Source: Candidatus Liptonbacteria bacterium RIFOXYD1_FULL_36_11 (lineage in GTDB: Bacteria; Patescibacteriota; Minisyncoccia; UBA6257; XYB1-36-10). From it: a DNA stretch of 22,590 nucleotides. The stretch spans positions 9,151-31,740 of the forward strand of contig MHLG01000027.1 of assembly GCA_001821375.1 (NCBI GenBank), given 5' to 3'. The notes beneath the pieces are model-generated. The model had not been told where the DNA came from, did no database searches, and saw only the letters and a list, made by a program, of their open reading frames with translations. A program made the position numbers and the translations under genes. Numbering within the stretch: the stretch's first letter is position 1; the number at the start of each line of letters is the position of its first letter. Shown in pieces: positions 13,366 through 21,029 of this stretch.

Positions 13366-15891
13366 TTATTTTAGGTGTTTTTTGAGATATTTACCAGTTA
13401 AGGAATGACTATTATCCACGATATTTTCCGGTGTGCCGCAAGCGACAACTGCACCGCCTTTATCTCCCCCGCCGGGGCCGAGGTCAATAACCCAATCAGC
13501 GGTTTTTATCACGTCCAAATTATGTTCTACAACAACGACAGTGTTACCGCGATTGGCAAGTTCGTGTAAAACTTCCAAAAGTTTTTTTACATCGTCAAAA
13601 TGCAGACCGGTGGTGGGTTCGTCTAAAAGATAAAAAGTGCGACCGGTAGAAAAGCGCGCCAGTTCATTAGAAAGTTTTATCCTTTGAGCCTCGCCGCCGG
13701 ATAAAGTGGTGGCAGCTTGGCCTAATCCAATATATCCCAAACCGACTTCTTGCATAACGGAAACTCTGTCATGAATGTGGGGAATGTCTTTAAAAAATTC
13801 AGTGGAATCATCTACAGTCATAGAAAGAACATCGGCAATGTTTTTGTTTTTATAATGAACTTCCAGAGTTTCGCGATTGAAACGTTTTCCTTTGCAGACT
13901 TCGCATTCAACAAAAACGGTTGGCAAAAAATGCATTTCCACAGCAAGATAACCGTGCCCTTCGCAATTTTCACAACGTCCGCCTTTAACATTAAAACTGA
14001 AGCGACCTGATTTATAGCCACGAAAACGCGCTTCCGGAGTAGCGGCAAAAAGGTCGCGAATATGATTAAAAGCGCCGGTGTAAGTGGCAGGATTAGAGCG
14101 GGGCGTGCGGCCGATTGGAGACTGGTCTATTAAGATGGCTTTGTTCAGATATTCTAAGCCTTTTATTTCGTTAAATTTTCCAAGACGTAAGCCAGTGCCG
14201 TTTAGACGGTTAGAAAGATAAGTAAAAACAGTATCGTAAGCTAAAGAACTTTTACCGGAGCCGGAAACACCGGTAATGCAGGTAAAGCGGCGAAGAGGAA
14301 TATCTATGTTAATGTTTTTTAAGTTGTTTTCGGCGGCGCCGCGGATTTTTAAAACTTCAAGAAATTTTTTTATAGAGCGTCTTTCCGGAATGGCTATTTT
14401 TTTATCGCCGCGTAGATAGGCGCAAGTAAGAGATTTTTTATCGGAGAAGATAGCGGGAATAGAGCCGATAGAGACAACTTCGCCGCCGAGGCGGCCGGCG
14501 CCCGGACCAAAATCAACCAAAAAATCCGCGGCGCGGATAGTGTCTTCGTCGTGTTCCACAATAATAATTGTGTTACCGGAATCACGCAGATTTTTTAAAG
14601 TGGAGATAAGACGATCATTATCAGCTTGGTGCAGACCGATGGTCGGTTCATCTAAAACATAAAGAGCGCCGACTAATTTAGAGCCGACTTGGGAAGCAAG
14701 GCGGATGCGTTGCGCTTCTCCACCGGAAAGAGTGCCGGCTTTACGGTCTAAGGTGAGATAATCCAAGCCGACATCTTCCATAAATTCTAAACGGTTGAGA
14801 ATTTCTTTCAGAACTGACGAGGAAATCTCCGCACGACGCTTATCAAGTTTGAGATTTAAAAAAAACTCAATACATTTTTCAATATTTAAAGCAATAATTT
14901 CCACAATATTTTTACCGGCGATTTTTACGGAAAGAGATTCGCGCCGCAAGCGTTTTCCAAGACAGTCCGGGCAGGGATTCGGGGAAAAAAGACTTTCTGT
15001 GCCTAAGCCGTGGCAAGTTGGACAAGCGCCATAAGGGCTATTAAAAGAAAAAAGCCGCGGCTCAATTTCAGGAAAACTGAAATCACATTTAGAACAAGAA
15101 AATTTTGCTGAAAGAATTATTTCTTTTTTATTTGCAAAACAAACAGCCAAAAGCCCATTTGAATAATCTACGGAAGTTTCAATAGCTTCAGCTATTCTTT
15201 GTTTTTTATCTTTATCTAAATTAGAAAAATCTTCTTTTGAAAGAGAGTCAACAATAAGATCTATGGAGTGCTTTTTATTACGGTCCAGTTCTATGCGTTC
15301 TTTCAGGGGAAAAGTAGAGCCGTCTACACGCACATTAGAAAAGCCGGAATTATAAAGGTCGTAAAGAAGTTGGTAGTATTCCCCTTTGCGACCACGAACT
15401 ACCGGAGAGAGAAAAATAGTGGGAGTGGCGGATAATTTCTTATGGCAATAAGCGGCAGAAGATTCTTTAATAACAATATCCACCATTTCATCCAGAGACA
15501 TTTTTTCAATTTTGGAACCACAAGAAGGACAGAAGGGAACGCCAACGCGGGCAAAAAGCACGCGCAAGTAGTCGTAAATTTCTGTGATAGTGGCGACAAT
15601 GGAGCGAGGATTTGAAGAGTGCGCTTTTTGGTCTATGGAAATAGCGGGAGAAAGACCAGAAATTTCATCCACGTCCGGTTTTTGCATTTGCCCTAGAAAC
15701 TGGCGAGCGTAAGCGGAGAGAGATTCAATATAGCGACGTTGACCTTCGGCAAAAATAGTATCAAAAGCAAGAGATGATTTACCGGAGCCGGAAACACCGG
15801 TAAAGACGGTCATTTTATTGCGAGGAATCTCAAGATTTATATTTTTAAGATTGTGTTCGCGCGCACCTTTGATAATAATTTTTTCTTGCAT
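13366..15891 (-). CDS. uvrA: UvrA excinuclease ATPase
   Basis: UvrA dimers find DNA lesions and load UvrB. There are two ABC ATPase modules: the first Walker [17 protein letters not shown] at ~32-47 with the later signature [14 protein letters not shown], and the second [16 protein letters not shown] with [15 protein letters not shown]. Walker B/D-loop is [10 protein letters not shown] and [10 protein letters not shown], with H-switch histidines (VEHDED, VEHNLD). Zinc modules: [15 protein letters not shown] with CPTCHGLG and CPDCLGKR, and CENCEGHG with CEVCKGKR. At 841 aa it is about 100 residues shorter than typical (~940), while all catalytic parts are present, so the trimming is in peripheral regions. 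It is first in the uvrA-uvrC unit; no Shine-Dalgarno site. Confidence 0.97.
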   Translation of the reverse strand: MQEKIIIKGAREHNLKNINLEIPRNKMTVFTGVSGSGKSSLAFDTIFAEGQRRYIESLSAYARQFLGQMQKPDVDEISGLSPAISIDQKAHSSNPRSIVATITEIYDYLRVLFARVGVPFCPSCGSKIEKMSLDEMVDIVIKESSAAYCHKKLSATPTIFLSPVVRGRKGEYYQLLYDLYNSGFSNVRVDGSTFPLKERIELDRNKKHSIDLIVDSLSKEDFSNLDKDKKQRIAEAIETSVDYSNGLLAVCFANKKEIILSAKFSCSKCDFSFPEIEPRLFSFNSPYGACPTCHGLGTESLFSPNPCPDCLGKRLRRESLSVKIAGKNIVEIIALNIEKCIEFFLNLKLDKRRAEISSSVLKEILNRLEFMEDVGLDYLTLDRKAGTLSGGEAQRIRLASQVGSKLVGALYVLDEPTIGLHQADNDRLISTLKNLRDSGNTIIIVEHDEDTIRAADFLVDFGPGAGRLGGEVVSIGSIPAIFSDKKSLTCAYLRGDKKIAIPERRSIKKFLEVLKIRGAAENNLKNINIDIPLRRFTCITGVSGSGKSSLAYDTVFTYLSNRLNGTGLRLGKFNEIKGLEYLNKAILIDQSPIGRTPRSNPATYTGAFNHIRDLFAATPEARFRGYKSGRFSFNVKGGRCENCEGHGYLAVEMHFLPTVFVECEVCKGKRFNRETLEVHYKNKNIADVLSMTVDDSTEFFKDIPHIHDRVSVMQEVGLGYIGLGQAATTLSGGEAQRIKLSNELARFSTGRTFYLLDEPTTGLHFDDVKKLLEVLHELANRGNTVVVVEHNLDVIKTADWVIDLGPGGGDKGGAVVACGTPENIVDNSHSLTGKYLKKHLK

Positions 15892-15929
15892 AAAAATAGA
15901 TGCTGAAAAGCGCCCGGGGTTCGAGCTTA

Positions 15930-15952
15930 TGGGAGGAGTATAAGCTAAGAGA
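15930..15952 (-). promoter_or_regulatory. Hairpin in the uvrA leader
   Basis: Minus strand AGCTTAT, 9-nt loop ACTCCTCCC, ATAAGCT: a perfect 7-bp stem about 40 nt before the uvrA ATG. The loop is pyrimidine-rich and resembles an anti-Shine-Dalgarno sequence. There is no T-run, so it is not a terminator. Whether it lies in the mRNA depends on an unlocated promoter. Confidence 0.35.
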
Positions 15953-16056
15953 AGTTAAAAGTCTATAAAGCCTGCTTATCAGTAGATAGGTTCGTGAAAT
16001 TAAAAAGTAAAACAATAAGAAGGGAAAAATAAAGACAGGTAAATTTTCAATATGAG

Positions 16057-16085
16057 TTGACAAAAATAAAAATATGGGTTATTTT
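16057..16085 (+). promoter_or_regulatory. Promoter of the small gene at 16122
   Basis: TTGACA at 16057-16062 (perfect -35), 17-nt spacer, TATTTT at 16080-16085. It implies a leader of ~30 nt carrying a strong ribosome site. Confidence 0.7.
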
Positions 16086-16121
16086 TAAATTAGCAAAAAA
16101 TAAAAAACAAAGGAGAGGAAG

Positions 16122-16394
16122 ATGAAATTCTTAATCACAATAATAGAAGATGGAAGAAAAGTTTCCGGATTGGTAAGAGCGGAAAATCCGTTTGAAGTAG
16201 CAAAAGAGCTGGAGTTAAATATTGAAAATGCGAGTATATGCGGAAATGTAATTTTTTGGAGTTGGATTTGTATGGGAAAAAGATGCAGTTTTTTAATAAT
16301 GCCTGTGGAAGAAAATGGGAGTGATCTTGAAAAAAAAGAAATGCAAGAAGATGAAATTCCGGATTATACAAAATTGTGCTTAAGTTTAAATTAA
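16122..16394 (+). CDS. Small orphan protein, 90 aa, unknown function
   Basis: I do not recognise this family. It is a soluble 90-residue protein with a beta hairpin-like start (MKFLITIIEDGRKVSGLVRA), a short helix (NPFEVAKELEL), a Cys/Trp-containing strand pair (SICGNVIFWSWICMGKRC, three Cys) and an acidic tail (EENGSDLEKKEMQEDEIPDY). The start of the fold resembles small alpha/beta domains that handle nucleotides or host factors, but no motif supports a role. The start is firm (AAAGGAGAGG 5 nt upstream). It has a consensus promoter and its own terminator and lies between uvrA (divergent) and uvrB (convergent), so it is an independent, well-expressed unit. Confidence 0.75.
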   Translation: MKFLITIIEDGRKVSGLVRAENPFEVAKELELNIENASICGNVIFWSWICMGKRCSFLIMPVEENGSDLEKKEMQEDEIPDYTKLCLSLN

Positions 16395-16412
16395 GGATGT
16401 GTTTTTGAATTT

Positions 16413-16441
16413 GCACGGCGCGAGAGCGACCGTGTTTTTTT
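16413..16441 (+). terminator. Terminator of the 90-aa gene
   Basis: CACGG-CGC-GAGA-GCG-A-CCGTG hairpin (one bulged A, GNRA loop) followed by seven T. It lies just beyond the uvrB stop on the other strand. Confidence 0.88.
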
Positions 16442-16445
16442 AAAA

Positions 16446-18479
16446 TTAAAGATTTTTATTTAACGGGATGTGTTTGGCATTGGATTTACTTTTCTTTTTG
16501 AGAAGAGAAATTTCATCCCGTAAGATTGCGGCAAGTTCAAATTCTAAATTTTTGGCGGCTTGCTTCATTTCTGATTCTTTTTGTTTGATGAGATCGGGAA
16601 TTTTATTTGAAGAAACGGCTTTGAGTTCCAGATCAAGAACTTCTTTAACGTCTTTTCCGCCAATGCCCCAGATTTTAGTGATATCGCGAATTTCTTTTTT
16701 TATGGTTTCGGGAGTAATACCGTGTTTTTTATTATAAGCAATTTGAAGAGCACGGCGGCGATTAGTTTCATCCAAAGCACGTTTAATGGAACCAGTAATA
16801 TTGTCGGCATATAGAATAACCTGCCCTAATACATTTCTAGCCGCGCGGCCGATAGTTTGAATTAAAGAAGTTTCGGAGCGTAAAAAGCCTTCTTTATCAG
16901 CGTCCAAAATAGCAACGAGAGTTACTTCAGGAAGGTCTAATCCTTCACGAAGAAGATTAACACCAACGAGGCAATCAAATTTTCCGGTTCTAAATTCGGT
17001 TAAAATACGAATGCGATCCATAGTTTCTATTTCGCTGTGGAGATATTTTGCTTTAAGGCTGCGATCTTTCAGGAAAGAGGAAAGGTCTTCCGCCATTTTT
17101 TTTGTGAGAGTGGTTACAAGAATGCGTTCATTTTTCTTAGCTCTTTTTTCAATTTCAAAGATAAGATCTTCAACTTGGCCTAAGTATTTTTTTTCTTTAG
17201 AAGGCGTGATGGGGCGGATAATAATTTCGGGATCAATAAGGCCGGTGGGGCGGATTATTTGTTCAATAATTACTTTAGATTTTTCTCGTTCAAAATTGGC
17301 GGGAGTGGCGGAAATAAAAATAGCTTGATTTATTTTTTTTTCAAATTCGGAAAATTTTAAAGGTCGGTTATCATAAGCGGAAGGAAGACGAAAACCGTTA
17401 TCAATAAGAGCTTTTTTTCGAGCATAATCGCCATTATACATTCCAGAAAGTTGGGGAAGAGTGACGTGAGATTCGTCTATAAAAAGGAGGAAGTCATCAG
17501 GAAAATAATCTAAAAGAGTAAAAGGAGGATCGCCGGGAGTACGGCCGTTAAAATGGCGAGAATAATTTTCTATGCCGTTTGTATAACCGATTTCTTTAAT
17601 CATCGCTAAATCGTATTTAGTGCGACGCTCAAGGCGTTCAGCCTCAAGAAGTAGGCCGTTCTTTTTAAAGTAAGTAAGGCGTTTTTTAAGTTCGGCTTTA
17701 ATGGTTTTTACCGCTTTGGCGCGTTCAGCGAGAGAAGAAACAAAGTGAGTGGCGGGGAAGATTAAAATTTCAGAGAGATTTTCTTTTAGGGAACGTTTAA
17801 ACGGATCCAGCGCTAAGATACTGGTAATTTTTTTACCATCAGATTCAAGAAGATAAATTATTTCTTGGTTGGCTGGGAAAATTTCTATACGATTGGCACG
17901 GACGCGAAATTGGCCGCGTTTTAATTCACCAGGCGTGCGGGAAAATTGGCGGCTAATAAGGGCACGCATAATGCCGGGACGGTCAAAATTATCCCCTATT
18001 TTTAGGGAAAAAGATTCGCGTTTATAAGAAGATGGGGAGCCTAAACCATAGATACAAGAAACGGAAGCAACAATAATAACATCGCGGCGAGTTAGGAGAG
18101 CTTGCGTTGCCGAGTGGCGTAAACGGTCTATTTCGTCATTTATTTGCGCTTCTTTTTCAATATAAGTGTCGGAGGCGGCAAGGTAAGCTTCCGGCTGGTA
18201 ATAGTCATAATAAGAGACAAAATATTCCACAGCGTTCTTAGGAAAAAAATCGCGGAATTCATTACAAAGTTGGGCGGCGAGAGTTTTATTATGAGCGATA
18301 ACAAGAGTGGGACGATTTAAATCAGCAATAACATTAGCCGCAGTAAAAGTTTTACCGGAGCCGGTAACACCAAGAAGGGTTTGAAAATGCTCGCCTTTTT
18401 TAAGGTTAGCGGTAAGTTTTTTAATCGCTTCCGGCTGGTCGCCAGAAGGAGAAAATTTTGCAGAGAGTTGAAAATTCAT
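16446..18479 (-). CDS. uvrB: UvrB excinuclease helicase subunit
   Basis: UvrB receives the lesion from UvrA, verifies it and recruits UvrC. At 677 aa it is full length. Walker A GVTGSGKTFTAANVIAD is at ~38-54. The beta-hairpin region that wedges into DNA is FVSYYDYYQPEAYLAASDTY and the following EKEAQINDEIDRLRHSATQ. Motif II is FIDESHVTLPQL, and motifs IV-VI include LREGLDLPEVTLVAILDADK then SLIQTIGRAARN. The C-terminal UVR domain (KQKESEMKQAAKNLEFELAA) binds the matching domain of UvrC. So the UvrB-UvrC contact is kept although UvrC is shortened. It is a separate unit from uvrA-uvrC; no clear promoter or Shine-Dalgarno site was found. Confidence 0.97.
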   Translation of the reverse strand: MNFQLSAKFSPSGDQPEAIKKLTANLKKGEHFQTLLGVTGSGKTFTAANVIADLNRPTLVIAHNKTLAAQLCNEFRDFFPKNAVEYFVSYYDYYQPEAYLAASDTYIEKEAQINDEIDRLRHSATQALLTRRDVIIVASVSCIYGLGSPSSYKRESFSLKIGDNFDRPGIMRALISRQFSRTPGELKRGQFRVRANRIEIFPANQEIIYLLESDGKKITSILALDPFKRSLKENLSEILIFPATHFVSSLAERAKAVKTIKAELKKRLTYFKKNGLLLEAERLERRTKYDLAMIKEIGYTNGIENYSRHFNGRTPGDPPFTLLDYFPDDFLLFIDESHVTLPQLSGMYNGDYARKKALIDNGFRLPSAYDNRPLKFSEFEKKINQAIFISATPANFEREKSKVIIEQIIRPTGLIDPEIIIRPITPSKEKKYLGQVEDLIFEIEKRAKKNERILVTTLTKKMAEDLSSFLKDRSLKAKYLHSEIETMDRIRILTEFRTGKFDCLVGVNLLREGLDLPEVTLVAILDADKEGFLRSETSLIQTIGRAARNVLGQVILYADNITGSIKRALDETNRRRALQIAYNKKHGITPETIKKEIRDITKIWGIGGKDVKEVLDLELKAVSSNKIPDLIKQKESEMKQAAKNLEFELAAILRDEISLLKKKSKSNAKHIPLNKNL

Positions 18480-18526
18480 AAGCGAAAAAGAAAAAACGCT
18501 GTTTAAAAAAAATAAAAGTTAAACTA

Positions 18527-18601
18527 TGGAGCGGGCGAGGAGAATCGAACTCCCGTCTCAGCCTTGGCAAGGCCGTGTAATAGCCACTATACGACGCCCG
18601 C
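18527..18601 (-). tRNA. tRNA-Gly (anticodon GCC)
   Basis: Acceptor GCGGGCG/CGCCCGC, anticodon stem CGGCC/GGCTG with loop TTGCCAA (anticodon GCC), T-loop TTCGATT, discriminator T (normal for glycine), and CCA encoded at 18529-18527. It lies directly upstream of uvrB on the same strand and may share its transcript. Confidence 0.95.
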
Positions 18602-18717
18602 AAAGATTTAAAAAGTAAAGAAACTAGTGTTTTTAAAAATTATAATGAGGTAATAATAACCCTGTTTGTTTATTTTTTCAATTTGGTAGAGTTTTTGTTT
18701 TTCTAAAGGAATTGAGA

Positions 18718-18759
18718 ATGATTAAACAAAAAATCCGGAGATTGCCGGTTTTTTTGTAG
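18718..18759 (+). CDS. Possible 13-aa leader-type peptide
   Basis: ATG at 18718 is preceded by AAAGGA with 7-nt spacing, a good ribosome site by the standard of this window. It encodes MIKQKIRRLPVFL and stops at TAG 18757-18759. The second half of the frame is the terminator-like hairpin, the layout of a transcription attenuator. There is no gene directly behind it for ~190 nt, so chance is a real possibility. Confidence 0.25.
   Translation: MIKQKIRRLPVFL
18731..18755 (+). terminator. Terminator-like hairpin within the putative sORF
   Basis: CCGG (18735-18738), 6-nt loop, CCGG (18745-18748), extended by AA/TT across a bulge, then seven T (18749-18755). The stem is short but GC-rich. It could end a small transcript starting near the 18641 TATAAT. 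Confidence 0.5.
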
Positions 18760-18817
18760 TGCCTGCCTTCAGCTTAGGAAATCCTTGGCTGAACGGGGCT
18801 TGCGCCCACAAGCACTA
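18757..18817. repeat. 61-nt folded palindromic element (three stems)
   Basis: Outer stem TAGTGC (18757-18762) / GCACTA (18812-18817). Inner hairpin TTCAGC..AGG / CCT..GCTGAA (18768-18793), and second inner hairpin GGGC-TTGC-GCCC (18796-18807). It is much richer in G/C than its surroundings. It has the look of an extragenic palindromic repeat or a non-autonomous mobile sequence; no second copy is in this window. Confidence 0.5.
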
Positions 18818-18884
18818 TGTTTATAATACCAAATGGTTATCCACAGTCAAGGTAATATATTAAGTTGATAATAAAGAAAGTTTC

Positions 18885-18913
18885 TTGTTTTCCTAATTAA
18901 AATATGAGATTAT
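18885..18913 (+). promoter_or_regulatory. Promoter of the small gene at 18949
   Basis: TTGTTT (18885-18890), 17-nt spacer, GATTAT (18908-18913). It leaves a ~30-nt leader with a strong ribosome site. Confidence 0.5.
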
Positions 18914-18948
18914 TTAAGTAGAACTTCTATAAGAAAGGGGAAGGTAAA

Positions 18949-19152
18949 ATGAAAGAGAATGAAATAATAAAGCCACGTTGGCGGTCTCAAGAACCGTCAG
19001 AAATAATTGGCGGATCTATGAGAAGTGCTTATTCTTCTTTAAAAAGGCTCCGATCGGATATAGGTTTTTGTGCATGCCCAAAAAATACATTGCGCGAAAA
19101 CGGATTATGCAACGAGCCTGAAGAATTATGGGATGGCTATCTGGAGGATTGA
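18949..19152 (+). CDS. Small orphan protein, 67 aa, unknown function
   Basis: I do not recognise this family. It is a hydrophilic 67-residue protein without membrane segments. A Trp-Arg motif (PRWRSQEP) sits near the N-terminus, a helix covers ~residues 23-36 (MRSAYSSLKRLRSD), and C42-x-C44 plus C54 (GFCACPKNTLRENGLCNEPE) could bind a metal or form a small knuckle. The C-terminus is acidic (LWDGYLED). The start is firm: AGAAAGGGGAAGG lies 5-6 nt before the ATG. It has its own promoter and terminator, like the genes at 4022 and 16122. Confidence 0.7.
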   Translation: MKENEIIKPRWRSQEPSEIIGGSMRSAYSSLKRLRSDIGFCACPKNTLRENGLCNEPEELWDGYLED

Positions 19153-19181
19153 AATATTATCGCCATTCCTTACAACTATGT

Positions 19182-19215
19182 GCAAGCGGCTTTCTTTGAA
19201 GCTGCTTTTTTTATC
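19182..19215 (+). terminator. Terminator of the 67-aa gene
   Basis: AAGCGGCTT / AAGCTGCTT stem with one G-U pair and a short loop around TCTTTG, followed by seven T. Confidence 0.85.
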
Positions 19216-19229
19216 TAATATCTCTCAAA

Positions 19230-19250
19230 CAAGCCACCGAGAATCGAACT
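19230..19250 (-). pseudogene. tRNA 3'-end fragment
   Basis: On the minus strand TTCGATT-CTCGG-TGGCTTG reads as a T-loop, the 3' half of a T-stem and a 3' acceptor strand, but the bases before the T-loop (AAAAG) do not pair with CTCGG, and no anticodon or D-arm is present. It is therefore a truncated tRNA end. It does not match the 3' end of any intact tRNA in the window. Confidence 0.35.
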
Positions 19251-19357
19251 TTTAAAAGCCGTTTTAGTCGGGGGGTAAAATAAATATTCTGATAAATAGA
19301 GGATTTGCAAAAAGTTTATAGATCTAAAGTCCACCCAAAACGCCTGAAGTCTACCTG

Positions 19358-19429
19358 TGCCCCCACGAGGAATTGAACCTCGATCTCGGCCTTCGCAGGG
19401 CCACGCTCTATCCGTTGAGCTATGAGGAC
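19358..19429 (-). tRNA. tRNA-Arg (anticodon GCG)
   Basis: Acceptor GTCCTCA/TGGGGGC with two G-U pairs, D-arm GCTC/GAGC with A20 (arginine identity), anticodon stem TGGCC/GGCCG with loop CTGCGAA (anticodon GCG), 4-nt variable loop, T-arm CGAGG/CCTCG, discriminator A. CCA is not encoded (CAG follows). Most bacteria use ACG, edited to ICG, for these codons. Confidence 0.92.
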
Positions 19430-19447
19430 GTGCAAAAGAGAATAAGA

Positions 19448-19951
19448 TCAAAAGCCGATAAAACGAGAGATGGCTTCAATTAATGATTCATTATGCTCTA
19501 CTTCATCAAGGTAATTATGAAGAAAAGACCGGACTTTTTCAATATCAGAGCTTTTGACGGGGATTTTAAGACTAAAAGAAAGATTATTGCTCTTTTGAAA
19601 TTCCAAGTCGCTTAAATCCCCTTCCCTTTCCAAAATGGAAAATGTTTTAAACTGACCGAGGGAGTAAAATTTTTCATTAATAAAAAGATTATTTTTTTCA
19701 AGGCGAAAACTAAAATTAGGTGATTCATTATCAGCGGTAAAAAAGAGAACAAGTTCGGCAATGACAATAAAAACGGCAAAAAGAAAATTTCCCTGCCAAA
19801 GAGAGATAAAGATTAGAAGCGCGGCGATAAGGACAGAAGTAAAATACCAGATCGGCCCTTTGGTAAAAAATTCATGCTCCGGAGCCTGCCATAATATTTT
19901 ATTCGTCTTCCGAGTTTCATTCTCAGTGATGTTGGTAATTTCTTTTTCCAT
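19448..19951 (-). CDS. Small membrane protein at the end of the surface operon
   Basis: 167 aa: a ~30-residue hydrophilic N-terminus ending PEHEFFTKGPIWY, two closely spaced TM segments (~34-50 and ~54-72, with SVLIAALLIFISLW and FLFAVFIVIAELVLFF), and a ~95-residue C-terminal domain facing the cytoplasm (LEKNNLFINEKFYSLGQFKT onward), which reads as a small beta domain followed by a helix. A hydrophilic start, two TMs and a PH-like cytoplasmic domain recur in Patescibacteria near secretion/pilus genes, as far as I recall; no precise family name can be given. It follows the propeller gene by 15 nt, so it is in the same operon. Confidence 0.75.
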   Translation of the reverse strand: MEKEITNITENETRKTNKILWQAPEHEFFTKGPIWYFTSVLIAALLIFISLWQGNFLFAVFIVIAELVLFFTADNESPNFSFRLEKNNLFINEKFYSLGQFKTFSILEREGDLSDLEFQKSNNLSFSLKIPVKSSDIEKVRSFLHNYLDEVEHNESLIEAISRFIGF

Positions 19952-19966
19952 AATTTTAAAATGGGG

Positions 19967-21004
19967 CTAGAAAACGGAGAGAGATTTTTTTAAGAAGCCA
20001 GAAAAGCCGTCAATAAAGTATAAGTTGCCGCTGATAAAGAATATTTTAGAGGCACTGAAGTTTTTTTCCATGGCAACTTTTTCCACAACTTGAGTTTTGA
20101 GGTTTATTTTATAAAGAGAATCAAAGCTGGTTTTTCCAAAATAATAATCTTCCGGAAAAGTTAAGATATCCGAAGGGACGGAACAAAAAGCGGTTTCTTT
20201 ATCTTTTAAAGCGCATTTTTCAGGCATAGAAGAAAAGCTGAAAGAAGTAATTTCTTTGGCGGAAGAATCTATTAAACTAAGTTGGGCGTCTTTAAAAAGA
20301 AAGCCGAGTTGGTTTTGGTAATCCCAGTTTAAAACAAGGCCGGAACCTTCGGAAAAAAGAGAAAGGGTTTTATTTTTTATATTAAGGGTAAAAATTTGCC
20401 CGTTAACATTTGAAGAAGAACTTGGGAGAATAAAAAGATTATTTTCGTCCAGCCAAGAGAGATGATAATCGTTTGAGATATTTAAAGAAAGAAGTGGTTC
20501 TTGTTTAGGGTTATCAACATCAGAAAAATCCACTAAACCAATCTCTTTTCTACCGGAATCAGTCGTTCTTTGGTAGGCAATTTTTGCTCCAAAAGGAGAA
20601 AAAGAAGCGTCAAAGAAGCCGGAATAAAAGTCTTTCCATCCGTCGATTTTAAGGTCAAAGATTTTAAGGGAAGAAGAATTTTTAGCGGAAATTTTTGCCA
20701 GAATTTTGTCGCCGGATGAAGAAAAAGAGATGAGAGAAAGAGAATCAAAGCCAGGATTAGAAAGAAAAGAGTTGTTTTCTAAAGAAAAGATAGAGCCGTT
20801 CCGGCCGACGATAATTTTGGGAGTGGTTTTAGAATAATAGCCGGCAACAGGAAAAGAAGACAAAGAAACAGAGGGGTTCTCGGCGGGGACGTTAAAAGTT
20901 TCAGGAATAGAAATAATTTCCCTATTTTTAAAAACAAAAAAATAAAGGGCTATAAGAAAGGCAAGCGACAAGGAGATAAGAAAGATAATTATTTTTTTAT
21001 TCAT
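19967..21004 (-). CDS. Membrane-anchored beta-propeller-like surface protein
   Basis: 345 aa. One N-terminal TM anchor (residues ~4-25, IIIFLISLSLAFLIALYFFV) precedes an outer domain of repeated short strands with TolB/WD40-like turns, such as ISFSSSGDKILAKIS, ASFSPFGAKIAYQR and LSWLDENNLFILPSS. The pattern (S/FSPxGxKIAY) is that of TolB-like propeller blades; five or six blades could fit. No enzyme motif is seen. It lies between the VirB2-like protein and a small membrane protein, so a role in assembling or stabilising a surface structure is inferred. Confidence 0.75.
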   Translation of the reverse strand: MNKKIIIFLISLSLAFLIALYFFVFKNREIISIPETFNVPAENPSVSLSSFPVAGYYSKTTPKIIVGRNGSIFSLENNSFLSNPGFDSLSLISFSSSGDKILAKISAKNSSSLKIFDLKIDGWKDFYSGFFDASFSPFGAKIAYQRTTDSGRKEIGLVDFSDVDNPKQEPLLSLNISNDYHLSWLDENNLFILPSSSSNVNGQIFTLNIKNKTLSLFSEGSGLVLNWDYQNQLGFLFKDAQLSLIDSSAKEITSFSFSSMPEKCALKDKETAFCSVPSDILTFPEDYYFGKTSFDSLYKINLKTQVVEKVAMEKNFSASKIFFISGNLYFIDGFSGFLKKSLSVF

Positions 21005-21029
21005 TATTATCAGTTATTAAAATCGTTTT

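Larger units (their letters stand above)
18602..18948. other. 347-nt stretch without a standard gene
   Basis: It contains, in order: a TATAAT box at 18641-18646 (palindromic ATTATAAT, usable on either strand, no good -35), a possible 13-aa sORF ending in a terminator-like hairpin (18705-18759), a folded palindromic element (18757-18817), and the promoter of the gene at 18949. I see no further protein-coding frame of convincing composition. Confidence 0.6.

Noticed and set aside
15845..16063. Minus-strand 72-aa hydrophobic frame upstream of uvrA
   Set aside because: It overlaps the uvrA start in another frame and its composition reflects A/T-rich leader sequence; no promoter or ribosome site.
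18421..18603. Minus-strand 60-aa frame over tRNA-Gly and the uvrB start
   Set aside because: It overlaps the tRNA and the 5' end of uvrB in another frame; no ribosome site.
19330..19357. Near-repeat GGTAGACTTCAG / GGTGGACTTTAG downstream of tRNA-Arg(GCG)
   Set aside because: Only two imperfect 12-mers; too little to call a repeat or CRISPR-like unit.
19215..19451. Minus-strand 78-aa frame with RPHSSTDRAWPCEGRDRGSIP
   Set aside because: It is a read-through of tRNA-Arg(GCG) and flanking non-coding DNA, a common false gene.
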